A stretch of DNA of 64,000 nt from Candidatus Pacearchaeota archaeon (lineage in GTDB: Archaea > Nanobdellota > Nanobdellia > UBA10117 > JAFCGA01): contig JAFCGA010000003.1 in assembly GCA_017608345.1 (NCBI GenBank), forward strand, positions 1-64,000. Direction: 5' to 3'. The translations under genes and the position numbers were made by a program. How positions within the stretch are numbered: the first letter of the stretch is position 1; each line of letters begins with the position of its first letter. Positions 11,801 through 23,800 of this stretch are shown here, piece by piece. The notes beneath the pieces were generated by a model. That model searched no databases and was not told the DNA's origin. It saw only the letters and a list, made by a program, of their open reading frames with translations.

Positions 11801-14800
11801 TACAACAAACAAGTAAGAAACTACTACACTGAATCCCCCGCAGACTTCAGCTTCATACCTCAAGAACAATACTACCAATACTATTTCGACTTTGAAACAG
11901 ATGATTCTGACCCAACACCAGTATTATATAATGTCACAGTTGAATCTTATCGCGGCGAGAGCTCACAAACTACAATCAACCTAATGAGCCCGGGAAATAC
12001 GTACGTAGAAAGTATAGTGCACACAATCGTCTTCCAATATAATATAACTGACATACAAGGCACTCTTTCTGGCTGTTCTGTATATCTAAACAGCGTCCAG
12101 AATACTTCAAATTCAACATCTGTTGCTCTAGGAATGAACAACATAACAATCAGTGATCTGGCAGATATAGCACACTCGTGGAAGGTGGAATGCGGTGGCG
12201 ATGCTGGCGGAGCATCATCACAAACCTGGACCTTAACTATGAGCGCTCCTGCGCACGCTTGCGCAAGCGGACTCTGCCGAGACTGGACCCAAAAGTCCTT
12301 TGAAGCAGCAACACTTACTCAAGTCTACTATGATTGGCAAGACGTAAGAGGAAATGAGCTAAACTCTTCCTTTTACAACGGCACCATAATTTCCAGAGTT
12401 CATGACGCAACTTATGTCTCTAACTGGAAGAACATGTCTTGGAAGGAAGATATTCCTTATCAGGAAGAATTGCCTGGCTCTGGAACAGACCAAAAAGGAC
12501 GTATGGGTGGAGCTAACATGACTGGGAACGTGCTATTATTCCATATGAATGAGGAAGGTGGATTATTACAAGATGCTAGCGGAGAGAGCAATCATGCTTC
12601 AACTAGTAATGCTCTTACATACAACCAAAGCGGTAAGTTTAATTACGCAATAGATTTAGATGGCTCTTCATCTTATATTCATGTAACTGACCCTGCTTCG
12701 GGAGCACTAGATTTCGGAGCTAGCGACAGTTTCACAATATCTACCTGGGTAAAAACCGAGCAAACAGCAGACAACTACTTAGTTTGGAAAGTATTGCCTG
12801 GCGCTTCGATGAAAGGTTATCAGCTTCTCCAATCAAATGGAAATATTAAGTTCAATGTAATTAATTACACCGCTTCAACAGAATGGGATGTAACCGGACA
12901 GACAATCAACGATGGCGAATGGCATCACATAGTCGCTGTCAGAGACGCAGGCAGCAATGAACTAAGAATATATACGGATAATAAGAAAAACACCTCTACT
13001 GACGGTTCAGCAGACTTAGCTAACTGGGGAAATTTAGTAATTGGTAGAAAAGACTTGCCCGTATGCTGTAATAACTACTGGAACGGAACCTTAGATGAGT
13101 TCGCAATGTGGAATAGGTCTCTATCTGACACAGAAGTAGCTGAACTATATCAGCGAGGCTCAGTCAACGTAAAATTCTTAGTAAGAAGCTGCGACGATGC
13201 TCAATGTGATGATAATCCTGAGTGGTTAGGACCATACGGAACTGGCGCGCTGCCAGACAATCAACAAGCAGGCGCAGGTACTAGTCCAGCAACTCCAGAC
13301 ATGACCGGAAATGTATTTTTGGCTCACATGACAGCGCCAGTCAGAGACTCCTTTGATAGCCATCAGGGTGTAGCTCAGAATGGCGCTCATACTGTATCTG
13401 GAAAGATTGGTTATGGTGCTGGAGGGTTTGATGGTGTAGGAGATATAGTTACTGTAGCAGGAGATGATCTTGTTTTAGGTTCAAATAATTTTACTTTTTC
13501 AGCGTGGGTTTACAGTACTGGCGACGAAACAGACCAACTTATTTTGGGTAAGAGGAATGTTAGTCCTACCCGTTCAGCATATTTAAAATTGGATGGTTCA
13601 AAGCGGTTGCAATTCTATCTTAACGATGGAAGTGAATGTGTAGATCAAGAAGGTACTTCATTCCCGGGAGATCAATGGGTACATGTAATATTTATGAGAA
13701 ATGGAACTACTTACTCACTTTACCGAGATGGTAATCTAGTTAAAAACAAGACTTGCCTGTCTACGGGCTCTTCGTTTGACGGTCCAGACTTCGAAATCGG
13801 AGGTCTTACAAACTCTCCTGCAACATACGGATGGAATGGCTCAATAGATGAAGTTGCATTTTATAACAAAACCCTAAGCTCAGCAGAAATCTCTGCGCTC
13901 TACAACTCAGGAACTGGCTATTCCCACACCGGAGAAGAAACAGGATTAGCAGCAGTCTGGCACATGGATGAGTACAGTGTTCCAGATGGTGCAGATAGCA
14001 ATCATGCACATATTATCAATGAAGTTCATCTTAATGATACTGGAAAGCTAAGCAAGGCCTATGATCTTGATGGTGTAAATGACTATGTAATGCTACCTGA
14101 CAGCGAGACTTTCAACTTCGCTGATGATGACTTTACTATTTCTACCTGGATAAACTACCGAAACTCCGGAGATCAGCAAATATACACGCAATCTGGTGGT
14201 GCTGGAGATATAATAATATTTGATCTTACCGCAGCTGACCAGTTAGCCTTAAATGCTAGAGAAATAGCTGGAGCCCCATGGGACATAAGCATGCTAAGTA
14301 ATATAACTATGAATACCAACCAATGGTATCATGTAATGGCTATGCGAGAAGGAAATGATTGGAAACTCTATATCAATGGAAGCCTTGTTAACATAACTAC
14401 TCAAACCCTTACGCTCAGTAATAGTGCATATACTCCAATAATTGGCGCAACCGCTAATGGCACCTATGAGAACTACTTCTTCGATGGTATGATGGATGAA
14501 TTCGCAGTCTATGATCGAGCACTAAACACAACAGAAATAAGTACTGTCTATAACAGCGGTAATGGCTATGTACATACTGGCTCTGAAAGTGGATTAGCCA
14601 CTGTCTACCATATGGATGAGTTAGACGCTGGCTGGAAAGTAGGAGATACTTCTGGTCGAGATAATCACGGTGATTCTTACAATGGAACTATTTATACTTC
14701 TGGACAAGTAAATGGGGCTATGGAGTTCGATAATAATAGTCGAACCTATATTGAAATACCTCATCAGAGTGATTTTGATTTTGGTACTAATGATTTCACA

Positions 14801-17800
14801 CTTATGGCTTGGGTCAAAGAAAATGGAGATCACACTGGTATGGGAAATCGGATATTTGGAAAAGGAGATACGAGTGGATGGAAAGGATATGGTATGGAAA
14901 TTGGATTAACCAATAAGATCCGATTTCATATTGCTGGTACCAATCCTAACTATAATACTACTCTCAGTGATTCAACGGTTTATAGGGGCGGTGATAAATG
15001 GATGTTTGTCGTCGGATTAAGAGAAAGTGGTGTTTTAAAAATATACGTTGATGGAGTTTTAGCTGGAACCGGAACTCCTCCCGGTGCAATTGATGTTAGT
15101 GGAACTTATCCAATAACAATAGGAAGGGTCAATAATAACTGGGATAATTTTGATGGCGCAATAGACGAAGTAGCTATCTGGAACCGCTCTTTATCTGCAA
15201 AAGAGATCTTAGACATCTACACCAGACAGGGAGAGAACTACTTTGAAAATTCAACCCTAAGCGATATAGATCACATTCCAAACAATAGATTCTTGCAGTA
15301 CAAAGCCTTCTTTGAGACAGATAATACTACTTACACGCCAGAGCTATACAATGTCTCAATGTATTATACTCAAGTAGCTCCAGTAATATCTTTAGTTACA
15401 CCACTAAATCAAGATACTTGGGGCTCTAGCCACAACATAACATTCACCTATCAAGTAACCAACGGAGATACCACTCCGCTAGCTAACTGTAGATTAATAC
15501 TTAATGGCGCTATAAATGATACAGACACTTCAATAACTAAAGACATAGACCAACAATTCAACGTCACAGGCCTAGCAAATGGAGATCATACTTGGGCAGT
15601 AAATTGTACAGATACCAATGGATTCTCCAGTATATCCTCAACTTGGAATGTGCATATGCGAGCAGATGATCCAGTTGTCACGCTTAACAGCCAAATAGAT
15701 GCTTATAATTCAAGCCTCGCGCAAGTTAACTTTACTTGTTCAATCACAGACGATCGCTCCTTAGTAAATGTATCTTTATGGGGCAATTGGTCTGGCGGCT
15801 GGCACTTGAATGAGACTCAGAACATTTCCGGAACTAGCGATTCAGTACTATTCACAAAGACCATTAACCCAGACGAACATTACATCTGGAACTGCCAAGC
15901 ATATGATACAGATGAATTATCAGCCTTCGCAAGTAGCAACAGAACTATAACTGTGGACACAACCAATCCAGTAACGGCATTAGCAAGCCCATTAGATACT
16001 TGGACAGAAACTACTAGCCATACTATATTATTCAAATATACTGTAACTGATGTCACAACTGCAATTCAGAACTGCTCATTGGTAATTAATGATTCGATAG
16101 TTGATTCGCAATATAATGTTCCAGAAGGACCACAGCAAACCTTCACTAGAGATCTTCTGAATGGAGCCTATAACTGGAGCGTACAGTGCTATGATACTGT
16201 AGCTTGGAACCATACTGCAACCACTAGAACGCTTACCTTGGGAGTAAACGCGCCATTAGTTGTATTAAACGCACCAATAGAAAATGCTAATTCAACTTAT
16301 TTAACTCAAACCTTCAACTGCACAGCGCATGATGATATTGGTCTAGTCAACATGACTCTATGGAGTAACTGGTCCGGCACATGGCAGCAGGAAAATTATT
16401 CTACACTAGTCGGAACTGAAGATTCTGCTGAATTCATACATGTACTTCCAGATTATGGATCTTATATGTGGAACTGTCTAGCATATGATAACAATGCTCC
16501 TCCGTTCTCAGACTGGGGTGTTAATCGAACTTTAACTTTAGAAAACACCACTCCAAACATAGTCTGGGTAGACGCTAATCCATTTGTATTATATCAAAAC
16601 GAAACAACAAACATAACTGCTAGCGTTACAGACAATCTAGCAGTAGGCCCAGTATGGGTGCAGATAGATAATACAAATTACACTCTAGCTGCAACGGGAG
16701 GAATCTGGAAGTATGTCTACAATGTCACCTCCTTAGCTCCAGGCACTCACGTTTATACTGTATACGCAAATGACAGCGCAAGTAATCCTGCATCGCCAAT
16801 GCAAGGCAACTTCACAGTTAATGTTCTTAATTCACCTGGCGGAGCGCAAGTAATCATAACTTATCCGCTAGATAATAATAACAACCAAATGAAGTTTGAT
16901 AATTTCTACACAAATGCAACGGTTACAGCTGTTGGCGGGAATGTAACTGGTTGTAACGCTACTATAGCTTACAGCAACGGAACAGTTCTAAGCTTAGGTT
17001 CTGGTTCTGCAACTCAAACAGTGGGCGACTTACTAACTGGACAAAGTAGTAATGTTCAATGGAATACTTCCGCTAGCGAAGAGGGTTACTCAAACATAAC
17101 TGTTCAGACCGTATGTACTTCGGGAGTTGGAGATTCAGATAGTTCATATAATATACAAATTATTCCATATACGCAAGTTCCTCCAGTCCTTGATGCTGTC
17201 ACTCTAGCTTCAACTAACCCTGTAACTAATTATACTCATGAAAACTTGACAATTAGTTTAGTAAATCTAAGCGATCGAAACGGCGATTCATTAACGAACA
17301 TAACTGATTGGAGAGTTGGCGGAGCTTCGATTGCAGTATTGAATATGCCTTTTGATACTAATTATAGTAATCATTCTGTTGCTAATGTGACAAGAGATTA
17401 TTCTACTTTCAGTAATAATGGTACGGGTGGTAATGGAGATCCGAGTAAAACGCCGACTTGGAATGCTGCGGGGAAAGTTGGCGGAGCATATAAATTTGAT
17501 GGTGATGATGATTATATTAGAATTCCCCATGATGAAAGTATCAATTTTGGTAACACCGATGAATTTTCGATTGCTCTCTGGTTTAAAACAAATGATTCTG
17601 GGGCTTCATATCCAAGACTTATCTCAAAGTTTTCTGATGCAGCTCATCGTTGTAGTATTCTCTTATGGGCTAATACTTCATTGGTTTTTGAGATAGCTTC
17701 AGAGCGTGTTTATACTCCTAGTGTAAACGATAGTGAATGGCATCATGTTGTTGCAACATACAATATCACGCACATGTCATTACATCTTGATAATTTACCT

Positions 17801-20800
17801 GCGCAAAGTATTAGTGTAAGTTTAGGTGATTTTTCTAATTCAAATCCGCTATATATTTCCTCTCATGAAGGTGGAGGTGGTTCTACTCTTGACGGTTTAA
17901 TTGATGAAGTTAAAATATATAATCGAAGCTTATCAGCAGAACAAATCCACCAACTATACTTAGAAGGCAACAACTCAGCAAGTCCAAAGATAGTCTCACA
18001 AGAAACCTCAATCGGAGACGTCTGGACAGCAGCTGTCACTCCAAATGATGGCTATGCAGATGGAAACACAACTATAAGTAATTCAGTAACTATATTGGGA
18101 GATCAGAATCCAAATATACTCTGGATAGACGCTGATCCTTTCGTAGTTACTCAAAATCAAAATGTAAACATAACTTCATGGGTTACTGATGATATCTCTT
18201 TAGCTAGCGTGCAAGTTCAGATCGCTGGAACCAACTACACAATGACTCAGAATGGAAATGTTTTCAATTACACTCGCAATGCAACTGCAGCAGCAGGAAC
18301 TCAAACTTTCACTGTATTTGCTACAGATAATAGCGGGTTGATCTCGTCTAAGGCGGGGAATTATACTATAACTACTGGAGCAGCTACGGGTGATTTATAT
18401 CCCTGGCCGATGTTCCATCATGATTTAGAAAATACAGGTTATACGACTGCAGACGGTCCGGAAAATATTAGTATTTTAACTGGAAGTTTCGATACGGGTA
18501 ATCGTGTGTATTCTTCTCCAGCAGTCGCCAATGGATATGTTTATGCTGGTACTTTTGATGGCTGGGTCTACCAGTTAAATGCTTCTAATGTTTCCCAGCA
18601 GATTGCTAATTTCAGTATTGGCGGTGCTGTCTATTCTTCCCCCGCAGTATCTGGTGGTTTTGTCTACATCAGCGATAGTGGGGGTCCAGTATTTCAACTG
18701 AACGCTTCTAATATCTCTCAGGAGATCGCTAATTATTCTAATATTGGTAGTATAGAAAGTTCACCTACTGTATCTGGTGGTTTTGTATATATTGGAAGTG
18801 ATGATAATAACATCTATCAACTAAATGCCTCTAATGTTTCCCAGCAGATTGCTAATTTCTCTACAGACGATAATGTACGTTCTATTCCGGCCGTGTCAGG
18901 TGGTTATGTATATATTGGCAGTTATGATAATAATGTTTATCAATTAAATGCTTCTAATATTTCTCAGAAGATTGCTAATTTCTCTACTGGTTCTAGTGTA
19001 CTGTCTTCTCCAGCAGTATCCGGAGGTTTTGTATACATTGGCAGTACTGACTATCAAGTATATCAACTAAATGCGAGTAATATTTCTCAGAAGATTGCTA
19101 ATTTCTCTACTGGTGATTCTATCTACGCGTCTTCTCCTGCTGTAGCTGGCGGTTTTGTGTATATTGGCAGCCAAGATGATCAGATTTATCAACTAAATGC
19201 ATCTAATATTTCTCAGAAGATTGCTAATTTTTCGGCAGGGGATGATATACATTCTTCTCCAGCGATATCAAACGGAGCGATGTATATTGGTAGTAAAGAA
19301 GGCAATCTTTACATGTTTGGTAATTATACTCTCGCAGGAGTTGTGGGAGGAGCGCAAGTAGATATAACTACTCCAGCAGATTATGACAAAAAGAATAATG
19401 GAACTACCTTTACTACAAGCGCAACTATAACTGCTGTCTCAGGAGATGTGATTGGATGCAGTGCTACAATTTCATTCAGCAGCGCAGTACTAAGCTTAGC
19501 AAGTGGTACAGCAACTCAAACAGTTGGAAGCTTAACTTCTGGTCAGTCAAGTACAAAACAATGGAGTGTTTCAGCAAATTCAGTTGGATTTGCTAATATA
19601 ACTGTAAGCACTTCATGTACTAACGGAACCGCAGACTCAGACACAGTTTATTATGTAAACGTAACTACTGCTGACTTTACTAATCCAGTAATACAATGGG
19701 TAGATGCTAATCCATTTATAGTAATTCAAAACCAAAGCACAAATATAACTGCTAGAATTACTGATGATATTAACGTAAATTCTTCCCTAGTTCAAATTAA
19801 CGGAGTCAATTACTCCATGACTCAAGCAGGAGAAATATGGTATCGCTACCACGATACCACGGGTTTAGCTGCAAATAGTTATACTTTCACAGTTTATGGA
19901 AGTGATTCTGCTGGAAACTCAGATTCATCAAGCGGAACCTTCAACGTAACTCTTCCAGGACAGCCAGGCGGAGCTCAAGTACTCCTAACTACACCAAGCG
20001 ACGATGCGTCTTATGTGCAGGGAGTAAACATCACAACAAGTGCAACTATAACTGCTGTCTCAGGTGACGTAGCTAATTGCAATGCTACTATTAGCTTCTC
20101 TAGCGCCACAATCGGCTTAGCAGGCGGAGAAACTGCCACTCATGTCTTAGGTAGCTTAACTTCTGGTCAGAGTAATGTAACTCAGTGGAATGTCGTAGGT
20201 GCTAGCGCAGGCAGTGCAAACATATTTGTAAATACAACTTGCCAATCTGGACAGGGAGATTCAGACGGAGCTTATAATATAACAATACAAGCAGATACTC
20301 AAGGACCAACCATCTTATGGGTTGATGCAGACCCATTTGTAGTTATGCAGAATCAAACTACTAACTTAACAGCAAGAGTTAGTGATAATTCTGTGATTGA
20401 TACCGTGCAAGTAACTGTCAATAGTGTTACTTATGCTATGACTCAAAATGGATTTATTTGGAATAATACTTATAACACCTCCGCATTAGCTGCAAATAAT
20501 TACACTTATACGGTCTTTGCTAATGATACTAATGGCAATTCTGCAACTAAAACTGGCAACTTTACTGTAACAACCGGAGCAGGTGGATCCTTTGACGCAT
20601 ATCCTTGGCCAATGTCTCGTCGCAACTTGGAGAATACTGCTTATACTCTAGCAGATGCTCCAGACGATATTAGCTCATCAAGTGCAGAATTCACCACTGG
20701 CTTACAAGTTTTCAGTTCTGCTGCTATAGTCAATGGTTTTGTTTATGTCGGGAGTTTAGATTCTAATCTATATCAATTGAATGCGTCGAATATTACTCAG

Positions 20801-23800
20801 CAAATTGCTAATTTTACTACAGGTGGAAATGTGGCTTCTTCTCCCGCGATTAGTGGTGGGTTTGTTTATGTGGGAAGTGTAGATGGTAAATTATATCAGC
20901 TAAATGCTTCGAATGTTTCTCAGAAGATTGCTAATTTCTCCGGATCTGCTGGTATTTCTTCTTCGCCGGCGGTCAGCGAGGGGTTTGTTTATATAGGTAG
21001 TTCGGGTGTAAGTGGTCAAGTATATCAATTGAATGCTTCTAATGTATCTCAGAAGATTGCTAATTTCTCAAGCGGTTCGACAGGCCAGACCACTCCAGCA
21101 GTTGCTAATGGATTTGTTTACGTTAGCAGCTCTCCAGGCGGATTATTCCAGCTTAATGCGTCTAATGTTAGTAAAGAAATAGCTAGCTTCTCAGAAGCAG
21201 CTATAACTTATAGCTCTCCTGCAGTCAGTGGTGGGTTTGTTTATGTAGGAACTTCAAATAATCACGTATATCAATTGAATGCTTCTAATGTATCTCAGAA
21301 GATTGCTAATTTCTCAACTGGAAGTTTTGTACTTTCATCGCCAGCAGTAGCTAATGGGTTTGTTTACGTTGGAAGTAATGATAATAACTTCTATCAACTA
21401 AATGCGTCGAATATTAGTATAGAATTTGCGAGGTATACTGCTGCAGGACCAGTTAGTGGCGGTGCAACAGTAGCAGATGGCTATGTTTTCGTAGGTAGTG
21501 ATGATAATAAAGTTTACCAGCTAAATGCTTCTAATGTCTCTAAGAAAATTCAGGAATTCGCTACAGGAGGAGATGTAATCGCTACTCCTGCAGTTTCTAA
21601 TGGTGTTCTGTATATCGGATCTAGCGATAGCAAAGTTTATGCTTTTGGTACTTATTCTTTGAGTGCTACAGGAGGAGCTCAAGTAACCATAACTTCCCCG
21701 GCCGATTACGAAGCTAAAAACAACGGTACTTATTTTACTACTGATGCAACAATAACTGCTGTTGGTGGCGGTGTAAGCGACTGTACTGCTACGCTCTCAA
21801 TCGCTGGCTCCTCAGTAAGTCTAGCTAGCGGAGAAACTGCTGCTAACTCGATAGGTACTCTAAGTTCAGGACAAAGCACAAACACGCAATGGAATTTATC
21901 TGCAGACAGCATCGGACTATCAAACTTAACAGTAAGTACTTCATGTACTATAGGAACTGCTGATTCAGAAACAGTATATTTCATCAACGTCTCAGTATTA
22001 GACGTAACAAACCCAACAATCGTCTGGGTAGATGCTAATCCATTTGTAGTTAATCAAAATCAAACCACTAGCTTAACTGCTAGAGTAACTGATAATGCAG
22101 CTGTAAGCTCTGCATGGGTGCAAGTTGCTGGAACTAACTATTCAATGACTCAAAATGCAGACGTATGGAACTACACGCGCAATGCAACTTCTGCTCCAGG
22201 ACTTCAGACTTTCACAGTATTTGCTAATGATACCTCTGGAAATCTAGCCTCCGACAGTGGAACATTTAACATAACGCTTCCTACTCAGCCAGGCGGAGCT
22301 CAGGTAGTTATAACTACTCCAGCAGACGATGCTGCATATTCCGCAGGCTCGCCAATAACTGCTACTGCCACTATTACAGCTGTCTCGGGTGACGTTGCTA
22401 ACTGCAATGCTACTATATCCTTCAGTGATGAGAGCATAGTTAATCTCACTGGCGCAGAAACTTACACGCATGTATTAGGTAGTCTAACTTCGGGTCAGAG
22501 TAATATTACTTCTTGGAGTCTCTCAGCAAACGCAGCTGGAAGTTCAAATATCTTCGTAAACACTACTTGTCAATCTGGAAGTGGTGATTCAGACGGAGCT
22601 TATAATATAACAGTAACTTCAGACTCCCAAGACCCAGCAATCCTATGGGTAGATGCTAATCCAATAGTCGTTGAACAGAATCAAACGGTGAACCTAACTG
22701 CTCAGATAACTGACAATTCAGCAGTACAAGCTGCACTCCTTCAAGTCAGCGGAACTAATTACTCAATGACTCAAAATGGAGTAATCTTCAATTACACTCA
22801 CAATGCAACCGAGGCCGTAGGTACGCATATCTTCACAGTCTTTGCTAATGATTCCTCAGGAAACAGCGCAACAAGGAATGGCAATTTCACAGTAATTATT
22901 ACTGGCTCGCCAGGTGGAGCGCAGGTAGTTATAACCTCTCCAGCAGACGACGCAACACAATCTAACGGCTCGTCTTTCACAGCAACTGCTAACATAACTG
23001 CTGTCTCAGGAGATGTAGCTAACTGCAATGCAACTATTAGCTTCACAAATGAGAATATAATTAATATAACTGGAGCTGAAACGTATGTTCATGTACTGGG
23101 TAGTCTAACTACGGGTCAAAGCAACATAAGCCAGTGGAACTTAGATGCCAAAGTAGTCGGCAGTTCAAATATCTCTGTAGCAACAGCATGTACTTCAGGC
23201 ACTGGCGATGTAGATTCAGTTTATAATATCACTGTGACTAGCGCTGCTGCTGTTCCTGCTGCACCAACGGTATTTAATTCATCAATGGGAGCAGATAATC
23301 AGTCAATAGTGCTAGGGTGGTCACAAGTAAGCGGAATAACTGGATATTACATCTACTATTCAGATAATTTAACCTGGATAATGCAATTGAATAATTCAAA
23401 TGCTCCGACTCCGGGAAATATAACAATCGCGGACCCAACTAACACTTCCTGGACAGATACAACTGCAAATCAAAGTACTCAAAGATATTATGCATTAGCG
23501 GCATATTCTGGCTCAAGCGTCAATCTCACAACAACAAGAATGGGTAAGTTCGATCTCACTATTGGAAGTGGAGAAGATATATTCTCAATTCCACTCGATG
23601 AAACCCGACCAATCGGGCAATTTATGGATAACATTGGTGCGGGAGGTCCGACTATTCTATCTTATTCGGGTGGTTGGTTGATGACTTTCTGGGATGGTGC
23701 AGCTTGGGATAGCAGCTTTGGTTTCCCTAACCTAACAATCGATACAGGATACTTAACGACCGGTTTCACTGCTGCGAGGAATATAACTAATATAAATGCT

